NCBI RefSeq assembly: GCF_008932245.1
Contig: NZ_CP034910.1
Location: forward strand, 1,116,001 to 1,180,000
Reading direction: 5' to 3'
Origin: Sinorhizobium alkalisoli
Lineage (GTDB): Bacteria; Pseudomonadota; Alphaproteobacteria; Rhizobiales; Rhizobiaceae
DNA length: 64,000 bases
Positions 44,608 through 52,151 of the stretch are shown here, one piece after another. Each line of letters opens with the position of its first letter. Positions within the stretch are counted from its first letter, which is position 1. The notes beneath the pieces are model-generated. The model ran no database searches, had not been told where the DNA came from, and saw only the letters and a program-made list of their open reading frames with translations. The position numbers and the translations under genes were made by a program.

Positions 44608-45618
44608 GTAGGCAACGCGCTTGTAGTAGCGCCGCGTCGTCAGCGGATGATTGCGCATGATTTCGAGATGCGCGCTGATGCGTTCGAGCACGGTCGCAAG
44701 GACGATCGGCGAGACGAGGCCGCGCGCCTCGGGGGAAATGCCGGGCAGCGCAAACTCCGCGGTGTCGAGCACCGTCAGCTTGTTGGTATAGTTGCGCGCG
44801 AAGGTCTCCAGGCGGTCGGCGAGCGGCCGCAGGCTGTCCTCGCCCTTGAAGAGAACCACGCTGACGTCCTTCTCGACGAGCTCCAGCGTGCCGTGGAAGA
44901 AATCGGACGCGTGGACGGGACGGGTGCGGATCCATTGCATTTCTTCGAGGATGCACATGCCGTAATAGAAGGCCTCGGGCCAGGCATTCCCCGCGCCGGT
45001 AATGATATGATAGTCCGAGCCGGCAAGGATTCTCGCGACGTCCTCGGCCTTCTCCTCGTAGCTGCGCTTCACCTCGAGCAGGAGTCGCGGAAGCGCCTCG
45101 AGCTCGCGGACGATCTGCTCGTAGTTCTCGATTTCACCGCGGTGGCGCATGATCGAGAGCGCGAGGAAGAGCGATTGCAGGTAGAAGGACTCGCAGGATG
45201 TGTCGTCCTCGGCGAAATTGACGAAGGCGTGATCGCCGCCTTTGCCGAGCGGCGTTTCTTCATGCCCGACCAGCGTCAGGACGGTCGCACCCACCTCCTT
45301 CGCCTTGGCGAGGAAAGCGACGCTCTCCTTCGTCGTGCCGGAAAGGGAGGGGATGACGATGATCGACCTCGCCGTGAGGTTGGCCGATCCGGTGACGACG
45401 AGCTCCGCCGGCAGGTCGATGAAGACGGGGAAGCGCGACCGGCGCTGCAGCAGCTGGGCCGCGGGCTGCATCAGAATGGCGGCGCCACCGGTTCCGAGAA
45501 AGAAGATGTTCTCCGCGCCTTTTTCTAGGCAGGACGCAATGACTTCGTCCAGGCGCTGTCTAAGGGCGACCGCGCCCGACTGGATCCGAAGGAATCTCGG
45601 TTCGTCAAAATTCAGCAT
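44605..45618 (-). CDS. frlB: SIS-domain protein, fructoselysine 6-phosphate deglycase-like
   Basis: 337 residues from ATG 45618. Two SIS (sugar isomerase) domains are visible: first NIFFLGTGGAAILMQPAAQL and IIVIPSLSGTTKESVAF, second YHIITGAGNAWPEAFYYGMC and ASDFFHGTLELVEKDVSVVL. The C-terminal RRYYKRVAY resembles that of FrlB. FrlB splits fructoselysine 6-phosphate into lysine and glucose 6-phosphate. It diverges from the GntR regulator across a gap with paired TTGTMAGACAA sites. Confidence 0.8.
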   Translation of the reverse strand: MLNFDEPRFLRIQSGAVALRQRLDEVIASCLEKGAENIFFLGTGGAAILMQPAAQLLQRRSRFPVFIDLPAELVVTGSANLTARSIIVIPSLSGTTKESVAFLAKAKEVGATVLTLVGHEETPLGKGGDHAFVNFAEDDTSCESFYLQSLFLALSIMRHRGEIENYEQIVRELEALPRLLLEVKRSYEEKAEDVARILAGSDYHIITGAGNAWPEAFYYGMCILEEMQWIRTRPVHASDFFHGTLELVEKDVSVVLFKGEDSLRPLADRLETFARNYTNKLTVLDTAEFALPGISPEARGLVSPIVLATVLERISAHLEIMRNHPLTTRRYYKRVAY

Positions 45619-45644
45619 GTGTTCTCTCTCGTTTTGTCCCTGCA

Positions 45645-45674
45645 GCAATGTTGTAAGACAACTGACAACATTGC
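45645..45674. promoter_or_regulatory. Operator candidate in the deglycase/GntR gap
   Basis: GCAATGTTGT (45645-45654) and ACAACATTGC (45665-45674) form a perfect 10-bp inverted repeat. TTGTAAGACAA lies at 45651-45661. A near-identical TTGTCAGACAA is at 45769-45779, just upstream of the regulator start. The pairing of one site per divergent promoter suggests control of both sides by the GntR protein. Confidence 0.6.
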
Positions 45675-45815
45675 CCAAGAGTGTCAAGCGAGATTTCTTG
45701 CGCAATCCGGATAAGGTAATGCCAGAAACGAATTGCACCCAGCCGGCGAAGTCTTGACCCGCCCGGATTTGTCAGACAAGAAGGACTTCATCTGTTTTTC
45801 ACCCGGAGCGACGAA

Positions 45816-46547
45816 TTGGACGAGCCCCTTCGCGACACGCGCACACTGGTAATCCAGCTTCGCGACCGTATCGCCGACCTGATCCGGGACGAGGGGCTCA
45901 ATCCAGGCGACAAGCTGCCGACCGAAGCCCAGCTCACGCAACGCTTCAAGATCTCGCGTCCGGCGCTGCGCGAGGCGCTGAAGCTGCTCGAGCAGGACGG
46001 GATCATCTATGTCGAGCACGGCCGCGGCAGATTTGTTTCTCCGATGTCGGCCGTGCGGGTGGACCGGCCGATCACCGTCTTCGAGAGCGTCACCGATATG
46101 ACGCGACACTACGGCTACGAGACGGTGAGCAAGGTGCTGTCGATCGCGGAGGAGATACCCGATGCGGCCACCGCCGAACAATTGCGGCTTGGGCGAGGCG
46201 AGCGCGTCATTCGGCTCGAGCGACTGCGGCTGCAGCGTGACACGCCGATTCTCTATTGCCTCGATTATCTGCCGCGCAGCATTGTCCCGGCCCGGCTCTA
46301 CGACGTCGACTGGAGCGGTTCGCTGTTGGACCTGCTCGACAAATACAAGCATCGCCCGCGCATGTCCGCAGCGACCGTCTCCGCGGTGATGCTGCCGGAA
46401 GACGTGATCGAGCGACATGATCTCAGGGATTTCGGGCCGGCACTGCTGATCCGCGAGACCTGTTACAGCCCCGACGGCAAGCCCGTCATCTACGCCATCG
46501 ACTACCATCGTGGCAGCCACTTCACCTTCAGCTTCGCGCGCAAATAA
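45816..46547 (+). CDS. GntR-family regulator, HutC/UTRA subfamily (FrlR-like)
   Basis: 243 residues, with a TTG start at 45816 preceded by GGAG. The N-terminal winged helix has LNPGDKLPTEAQLTQRFKIS. The UTRA effector domain (about 85-240) includes GERVIRLERLRLQRDTPILY and PVIYAIDYHRGSHF; sugar-phosphate-like ligands are common for this subfamily. Divergent from the deglycase gene, hence the likely regulator of the Amadori cassette. Confidence 0.87.
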   Translation: MDEPLRDTRTLVIQLRDRIADLIRDEGLNPGDKLPTEAQLTQRFKISRPALREALKLLEQDGIIYVEHGRGRFVSPMSAVRVDRPITVFESVTDMTRHYGYETVSKVLSIAEEIPDAATAEQLRLGRGERVIRLERLRLQRDTPILYCLDYLPRSIVPARLYDVDWSGSLLDLLDKYKHRPRMSAATVSAVMLPEDVIERHDLRDFGPALLIRETCYSPDGKPVIYAIDYHRGSHFTFSFARK

Positions 46548-46634
46548 CCACAGCGCGCAGCGGTTTTGGGATAACGACATGCAGCAACGCGCCTTAGTTC
46601 GGGCGCCTCGAGACCGGTCCGGCGTCTCTCCCGA

Positions 46635-46892
46635 TCACCCGTGTCTCCTGTTGAAGTCGCGTTTGCCCCTGTTGCGCATGAGGATTTCTGACAGGAGCCT
46701 GCGGTCATCCTCGGACATGGCGGCAATCCACTTATTGGTGAAATAGCCCAATTCGTGGGTGGAGAAGGGTGCCGGGTTTCTCGCGTGGGGAACGAGCGTG
46801 TCGACAAGCGTTTGCCCCAGCAGCAAGCGGTCCCACTCCTCCTCGCTAATGGGCTCTGCCTCCTTCGGCGCGACCGCGGCCACCCGTGGCAC
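46635..46892 (-). CDS. Hypothetical protein fragment, upstream part displaced by a RIME element
   Basis: About 85 residues from a possible GTG at 46892 (also 46883). The text EEEWDRLLLGQTLVDTLVPH, later STHELGYFTNKWIAAMSEDD and LSEILMRNRGKRDFNRRHG looks coding. Upstream the open frame runs into the RIME1 copy at 46932, so the natural N-terminus may have been replaced. No family recognised. Confidence 0.4.
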   Translation of the reverse strand: MPRVAAVAPKEAEPISEEEWDRLLLGQTLVDTLVPHARNPAPFSTHELGYFTNKWIAAMSEDDRRLLSEILMRNRGKRDFNRRHG

Positions 46893-46931
46893 CGTCTTGA
46901 TCGGGGCCCCGGTCAGAACCGGCCTGCCCTC

Positions 46932-47036
46932 TACGGCGCCGCGCGTCTTTTCAGACGCGCAAAGGTCGCTGTAGCTCTTTGAATCTGCGCATCGAGCTTT
47001 CCGAAATCGGGTACGATTTTCGGGCCGATGCGCTAG
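46932..47036. repeat. RIME1-like rhizobial mosaic element, copy B
   Basis: About 105 bp beginning TACGGCGCCGCG with the perfect hairpin GCGCGTCTTTTCAGACGCGC and ending CGATTTTCGGGCCGATGCG. It closely matches copy A at 44504. Confidence 0.78.
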
Positions 47037-47727
47037 GACCGTCACGTTCCTGGAAGTCTCCGGCCTGCAGAACAGCCATTCCATCAGGCTCATCGCTTGC
47101 TCCACCATTTCGACCATTGTCGTCGCCCCGACACCACGTCCGGCATCACAGGGCGGGACGGATCTCTTTCATTTTCCGCCGGTGCCCTGCCGCCGATATA
47201 GACGTCATTCAACCTTTTGATCCATTCGGCCAGTTGGCCGATGCTTGTTCCGGAGAGGATCAGCCGATTGGTCTAGGACGACGGTTGGCGTTTGCCGTCC
47301 TCCTCTTCCGTCATCCTCGGCTCGAGGCAGCTCGAGGCCGAGGATGACGGTGGAGTGAAGGCTGAGGATGGCGGTGGAGGGAGTGGCAGTGGGCAGACGA
47401 TTGCGTCGGAGGGAGGAGAAAGGGGGCCAGTACGACGTGTAAGGGGATCCGGAGTCCGCCTCGAACCATATCGGCACTGCCACCACTGCTAGCTAACGCA
47501 GCCTCCATGGAATGGCGGAAGGCCGCCGGCACACACCTCGTGGACGCCGTGAGCGCCGAGACCGTAGGGCAGAAGACGATACCAGCTCGGCTCGCCTTGC
47601 CGGCCGAGGATAAGGGGGCCGCCCAAACGGGCTAACGTGATTGCTGCCGGCCTTTGCGTACAATTGCGTACCGAAAAACCTCGTCTTTGCTACACTTGGC
47701 GATCCAACCGAATGGGAGGAGAGAACC
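47037..47727. other. Intergenic stretch with a large hairpin, no gene
   Basis: No convincing coding region. At 47308-47350 CCGTCATCCTCGG and CCGAGGATGACGG pair around two CTCGAG blocks that also pair, giving a stem of about 19 bp with a one-base bulge and loop GCAG. Just upstream GGACGACGG and CCGTCCTC form a smaller stem. The role is unknown; it may be another mosaic repeat or a terminator. Confidence 0.5.
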
Positions 47728-48183
47728 ATGCGCATAATCTCGACCGCGTTTCTGGCGCTCGCCGTCGGCATTGGCTTGGCCGGATCCGTTGAAGCCCAAT
47801 CGGCACGGTCGGACATTGAGGCCGCGCTCGTGACGTTCACCAAGGCGTTCAACACCAAGGACGCAGCTGCGGTTGCGGCCCACTACGCGGAGGATGCCGC
47901 CATTCTGCCGCCCGACAGCCCGCGCGTGGATGGACGCGACAAGATTCAACAGTTCTGGCAGGGAGCAATCGACGGCGGGGTTTCCGATCTCGCCCTTGAA
48001 GCCGTGGAAATCAGTGAAAGCGGTGACTTCGCCTTTGAGGTAGGGAAATTCAGCCTGAAAGCCCCCGGAAAGGATGCCAATTCAGTGGACCAGGCTGGCA
48101 AATACATCGTCATCTGGAAAAAGGGAGCGGATGGCGCCTGGCACCTGTACCGGGACATCTGGAACGCTGATCCTGCCAAATAG
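47728..48183 (+). CDS. Exported SnoaL/DUF4440-like protein
   Basis: 151 residues from ATG 47728 with GGAGGAGAG upstream. Signal peptide to about residue 22 (SVEAQ). The mature domain DIEAALVTFTKAFNTKDAAA and AAHYAEDAAILPPDSPRVDG is the NTF2-like SgcJ/DUF4440 pattern; WHLYRDIWN ends it. Probably periplasmic. Substrate unknown. A palindrome CCGGACG...CGTCCGG at 48195-48215 follows as a possible terminator. Confidence 0.82.
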   Translation: MRIISTAFLALAVGIGLAGSVEAQSARSDIEAALVTFTKAFNTKDAAAVAAHYAEDAAILPPDSPRVDGRDKIQQFWQGAIDGGVSDLALEAVEISESGDFAFEVGKFSLKAPGKDANSVDQAGKYIVIWKKGADGAWHLYRDIWNADPAK

Positions 48184-48215
48184 CAGTGACGTAACCGGAC
48201 GAACGTTCCGTCCGG

Positions 48216-48665
48216 ATGCGGGCGGGGCCGGAAGGGGCCGCGCATGTGCGTCCCAGCGCGGAGTCACCTTGCGACGGACGGCAAGGGAGTCCCGAGGGCA
48301 TCCGGACGGATACGGCAGGTCTCTGGTCGAAGGCCAGCGACCACGTGCATTGCTTCGCTCCTGACCGGGTGCTCATCGGCAAGAACTTTTCGACCGCAAG
48401 CGGTCGCGAACCTCCTTCGGGCGGTTCACGGCGCGCCGCCTCATCATTGCCGCGACCACGTCGCTCGACCTATGTTACCGCAACCGGCGCCGAGGTCCCG
48501 TGAGAGGCGCGGGAGTGGAAGTCGGATCCCGACGGCTGCTGCATTGGCGCAACTGGAATTAGGCAGCAATTGCCGACGGACGTCTATCCGTTCCGCTCCA
48601 ATAGCGTGAACACCTTGATCCGTATCCCGGATACGCCTATATTGCCCATGTGGGAGTTCGTGTCC
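48216..48665. other. Intergenic stretch, no gene seen
   Basis: About 450 bp with no supported coding region, RNA or repeat. Open frames here lack ribosome sites and coding character. Confidence 0.5.
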
Positions 48666-49052
48666 ATGTCCGTAAAAGAGCGCATCAAAAGATATCGGGA
48701 GAGCGGAGGAGCAGCCGATCTCGTTCGGGTGGAAGTTCTCGTGCCAAGAGCGCGTCGAGATGAGATCGTGAACATTGCCGCGGAATTTCGCTCCGAGCAT
48801 CGGGCCGAGAAGCGTCGACTTGCGGAATTCATCAAGATGGCGACCGAGCGGTACGGTCCGGGAGTGTTCGACAACATCGACCTCGACAAGTTAAACGATC
48901 TTCGGCAGAAGGCACGGGTCGTTGCTAACGCTCTTATGGAGCGCGGTGATGCGCGAGCTTATGCAATGGGGCGAAAAATGGTTTCCCAACTCGGAGAAGC
49001 TGATGGCACTGACGCAGATCCAAAAGGACATCGGCTCGAACAGGTCCGATAG
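48666..49052 (+). CDS. Putative antitoxin partner of the AbiEii-like protein
   Basis: 128 residues beginning MSVKERIKRYRESGGAADLV. The next part VRVEVLVPRARRDEIVNIAA resembles a ribbon-helix-helix start, followed by charged helices to RVVANALMERGDARAYAMG. It overlaps the toxin-like gene by about 100 bp, as tightly coupled toxin-antitoxin pairs do. The family is not certain. A second copy of its C-terminal part survives at 50763-50831. Confidence 0.6.
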   Translation: MSVKERIKRYRESGGAADLVRVEVLVPRARRDEIVNIAAEFRSEHRAEKRRLAEFIKMATERYGPGVFDNIDLDKLNDLRQKARVVANALMERGDARAYAMGRKMVSQLGEADGTDADPKGHRLEQVR

Positions 49053-49806
49053 CAGCTACATTGCTGGCGGATTGGTCTTGAACATGGACTGGCCACGCGT
49101 GTCCGATGACATCGATATCTTTCATGACACCGACGAGGAAATCGGATCTGCCGCGGATGCGGACATCGAGAAACTGAGGGCTGACGGTTTCAAGGTCTCT
49201 GTCGAGATCAATATCTACGGCTGCGTCGAGGCAAGTGTGATGCGCGCTGGGGAATACACTCTTGTCCAATGGATGAGCGAGACGCGAACGCGCTTCTTTC
49301 CGCTCGTCAGGGATGATGAATGGGGAGCACGTCTGCACCGATCCGACCTTGCCGTGAACAAGGTGATTGCCGCCTCCACGCGGACGAAGGCTCGAGACTA
49401 CGTCGATCTGCTGATGATCGATACCCACATGTGCCCGCTAGGGCCAGTGATTATGGCCGCAGCAGGCAAACCTCCGCACTTCTCGCCATTGCGTATAGTC
49501 GATGAGATTCGGCGCAGGGCGCTCTCCGTCACAAATGGGGACAATACTACGGTTCGTGGCCTACCTTCCGACTGGACCGCGGCAAGGATCCGGGATGAAC
49601 TCGTTGCTGCTCTGGATCGCGCAGAAAACTACCTGCGCAATGCGCCCCCCGAACTCGTCGGGATACTGGCCGTGGATACCGCAGGAGTTCCGATGGAGGT
49701 CTATGATCTCAGCACCAAAGGGATCAAATATCGCAAAGCGACCTCGGAGCCCGAAGTTACACCAGAGTTGCCCGAAACGGTAAACCGCTGGGGGGATGTC
49801 ATCTGA
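48949..49806 (+). CDS. AbiEii/AbiGii-family nucleotidyltransferase toxin
   Basis: 285 residues from the Met at 48949 (an earlier Met at 48922 is possible). The nucleotidyltransferase core shows YIAGGLVLNMDWPRVSDDID and IDIFHDTDEE: the glycine pair and the DxD metal site of AbiEii. Further RSDLAVNKVIAASTRTKARDY is the conserved helical part. AbiEii toxins modify tRNA or other RNA and are countered by a partner antitoxin; the partner here is the overlapping upstream gene. Confidence 0.75.
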   Translation: MRELMQWGEKWFPNSEKLMALTQIQKDIGSNRSDSSYIAGGLVLNMDWPRVSDDIDIFHDTDEEIGSAADADIEKLRADGFKVSVEINIYGCVEASVMRAGEYTLVQWMSETRTRFFPLVRDDEWGARLHRSDLAVNKVIAASTRTKARDYVDLLMIDTHMCPLGPVIMAAAGKPPHFSPLRIVDEIRRRALSVTNGDNTTVRGLPSDWTAARIRDELVAALDRAENYLRNAPPELVGILAVDTAGVPMEVYDLSTKGIKYRKATSEPEVTPELPETVNRWGDVI

Positions 49807-50207
49807 CTCGGTGGCGACTCGCCAGACCGCGGGCGGAGGCAATCCCTCGAAAGAGAAGAGCCCAATGTCAGCCCGGAGGCCATTGCGGATCACAACACGC
49901 GTGCTGCGCTCGGTCTCTTGTTTCGCGGTCCCATGGCGCGCCAGGAAGTCGCGCCGGCCCCGGTCTTACGGAACGGCGCGCATTCGCAAGCACCTGATGG
50001 GACAAGGCCTGGTGCGCGAGGGCGAGTGCCGGTCGGCGCGCTACGCGGCCAAGGCCACGATTGCAGGCAGAGAGGGGACCGTCTTCCATCAGCCGGACGA
50101 ACTCGCCGGGTATCATGAACCGCTGCTCATGCCATAGGCGGCCGCGCACAGCGGGAGCACTATATCGATAATCGCCCGGCAGTCAGTTTTCCGGATCAAG
50201 CCCGCCA
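49807..50207. other. Intergenic stretch, no supported gene
   Basis: About 400 bp. One open frame (about 49796-50137, plus) is Arg/Pro-rich and lacks a convincing domain. Nothing else identified. Confidence 0.5.
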
Positions 50208-50750
50208 ATGAATGAACGACTGACGTTTCCATCCGAAAGCGCAGCTTTCGCCTTTTTCGACAGGCTGCAGCCGGTACCCACCGGGGAGCTCGTTGGCGTG
50301 TGGCTGGGACGCGGCGTCACCACCGGGCACCCGCTGGACGGCGTTCTCGAAAATCTCGGCTGGTACGGCAAGCGCTTCCGGGCCGACGGGCGCGCCGATG
50401 CGCTGTTGTTTCGCGTCGGCGACAACCGGCTGCTGCCGATCGATCCCGCTCTGATCCCGCTGGGGCTTGCCCTTCGTTTTCACCGCTTCGCGCGCACCGA
50501 AGCGGCAAGAAACCTGTTTTCCCATCTGGCGCTGCACCTGCGCGCGAAAGGCCCCGTCGCCTCGTTGAGGTCAATGCCCTTCCGCGGGGCCATGAGCGCG
50601 GCGATGGTCTATGACAGAAAACCCATCATCGATCATTTTCGGAAGATCGATCGCGATCGCGTTCTGGGGGTGATGCAGATCGAAGGGGGCGACCGGCATT
50701 ACTTCTTTGAACTCGAGCGCGTGACGGACGGGACCGCGGAGGCGAGATGA
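50208..50750 (+). CDS. GXWXG / DUF4334 domain protein
   Basis: 180 residues. The N-terminal GXWXG motif is seen as LVGVWLGRGVTTGHPLDGVL followed by NLGWYGKRF. The C-terminal DUF4334 part contains RGAMSAAMVYDRKPIIDHFR and VLGVMQIEG. The function of the family is unknown. A truncated copy of its 5' end, including upstream sequence, lies at 57507. Confidence 0.83.
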   Translation: MNERLTFPSESAAFAFFDRLQPVPTGELVGVWLGRGVTTGHPLDGVLENLGWYGKRFRADGRADALLFRVGDNRLLPIDPALIPLGLALRFHRFARTEAARNLFSHLALHLRAKGPVASLRSMPFRGAMSAAMVYDRKPIIDHFRKIDRDRVLGVMQIEGGDRHYFFELERVTDGTAEAR

Positions 50751-50762
50751 GCCGGATTGGTG

Positions 50763-50940
50763 GGCCAGTCGCGGATTATCGCCAACGCGTTGATCGAACG
50801 GGGAGATGCCCGCGCTTTTGCGATTGGGCCGTCGTTCGCTCCCTGAACTCGAGGACAACGCATGTCTGGGCGGAAGCGCTTCCGTACCCCCGAGGTTCTA
50901 GTGAGGCGTATCGACGGCCTTCGGGATCGGCGCCAACCCT
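50763..50940 (+). pseudogene. Remnant of a second AbiEii-partner gene
   Basis: The reading GQSRIIANALIERGDARAFA followed by IG closely resembles KARVVANALMERGDARAYAMG in the gene at 48666. It has no start, and the continuing frame decays. It suggests an earlier duplication of the module. Confidence 0.5.
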
Positions 50941-51138
50941 GCCGATCTAGGAACTCAGGCTCGGCTCAAATATTGCCGAGTAGGTGAAGCGAGCTTCCAA
51001 ACGGGGCTTCAGCGCGCCATCAAATTCCATACCGGCTCGGGCGCGGCGGACAGAGGGTCTCTTGCCCAATCTGGATGCCGCCAGTTTCGACTGATGTTGC
51101 GCATAATTCGGAGTGGTGATCGGACAGGCCGCGGGCAG
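50941..51138. other. No gene seen
   Basis: Short intergenic debris between the module remnant and the Ros/MucR fragment; nothing identified. Confidence 0.4.
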
Positions 51139-51260
51139 TTAACATTTCTGCCGGTATTGTTCCGGAGTGAGACCGTATTTCGCCGTCAGGCGCCGCTTCA
51201 GTGATTTGAGCTTCTTGCCGTCCTCAGGCAAACCATGAACTCGCCCGTCGCCCCGAAATC
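51139..51260 (-). pseudogene. Ros/MucR-family C-terminal fragment
   Basis: The minus strand ends EDGKKLKSLKRRLTAKYGLT followed by PEQYRQKC, the C-terminal zinc-finger tail of Ros/MucR regulators. The preceding VCL is in a different frame, one base apart. The N-terminal two thirds are missing, and the upstream open frame to 51504 reads as unrelated sequence. Confidence 0.55.
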
Positions 51261-51540
51261 CTTTCAGACAGAAATCGACGAAGACAAGCTCGTCGAGGAA
51301 CTGAAGTTCTTGCGATCGGAGATCTACCGGTGAGATGAAGCCGACCCTTCGATGAAGTGATGAAGTGACGGCGTTTGATCGCTTCAAGATCTGGCGCAAC
51401 TCCGCCAGAGTCGATCTATGATCGATCTGCAGGACCTTGCCGGGCGCGGCCCGGCAGGGTCTCAGGCGCCAACCGCTATGCACCAACGCATTCGCGAAGC
51501 CCATGGTTGCTTGCCGATCTGACCGTCCGCAACTGCCGGA

Positions 51541-52002
51541 TCAGAGGGGAAGTATTTCGTTCTGTCTTACCGTGCGCACGACAATTGAGGACGAGTAGTT
51601 ACGAATCGGAATGTCCGCATAAATTTCAAGAAATCGGTAGATATAGTCCGTGTATTCCCCGGCGTCGCGGAATTTGGCCAGGAGAACAAAGTCAAAATCT
51701 CCCGATATCAGGTGGCAATGCTGGATCTCCGGCCGTTTCTCCAAAATTCTATACATGCGCTGGTCAATGTCGGCACTGTCTTTTTGCAGCTTGATCATAA
51801 ATATCGCCGTCACCTGAAAACCCAGCTTTCTCTCGTCGAGAATGGCACGCTTGGCCTTTATCAGCCCATGGCTTTCCATCTTTTTGATGCGGCGATAACA
51901 GCTCGTCGCTGAAAGCCCAACGCTCTCACTCAGGAGTTCCAAACTCATGGTGCAATCCTCCTGAAGTTTCTTGAGGATCTTCGTATCCAGCAGGTCCGCC
52001 AT
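51541..52002 (-). CDS. Lrp/AsnC-family regulator
   Basis: 153 residues: helix-turn-helix MSLELLSESVGLSATSCYRR with ILDERKLGFQ beginning the RAM (ligand-binding) domain, and PEIQHCHLISGDFDFVLLAK as the core beta strand and turn. It is divergent from the tyrosinase-like operon across about 150 bp rich in TTGCAAAA tracts (about 52022-52070), so it is the likely regulator of that operon. Confidence 0.9.
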   Translation of the reverse strand: MADLLDTKILKKLQEDCTMSLELLSESVGLSATSCYRRIKKMESHGLIKAKRAILDERKLGFQVTAIFMIKLQKDSADIDQRMYRILEKRPEIQHCHLISGDFDFVLLAKFRDAGEYTDYIYRFLEIYADIPIRNYSSSIVVRTVRQNEILPL

Positions 52003-52151
52003 GAAGCCTCCGCCCTCGTTCTAAAATTGCAAAAATTGCGTCGATGTACACCTCATATTTGCAAAATCTCTCCGCGCATTCGGTCTAATCTCACGCTACC
52101 ACAAGTGGTGAAATCCGCAATTGAGGGCGTCGTCTTTGGGGGGAGGATCGG

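Noticed and set aside
46635..47117. 160-codon minus-strand frame as one protein
   Set aside because: Its first half reads through the RIME1 repeat and matches the frame in the other RIME copy, so only the part after the repeat can be genuine.
10711..52040. Similar TTGCAAAA(A)TTGCG tracts before the oxoamine synthase (10712) and the Lrp/copper locus (52026) as a shared operator
   Set aside because: Both regions are AT-rich and the match is short; without statistics it may be chance.
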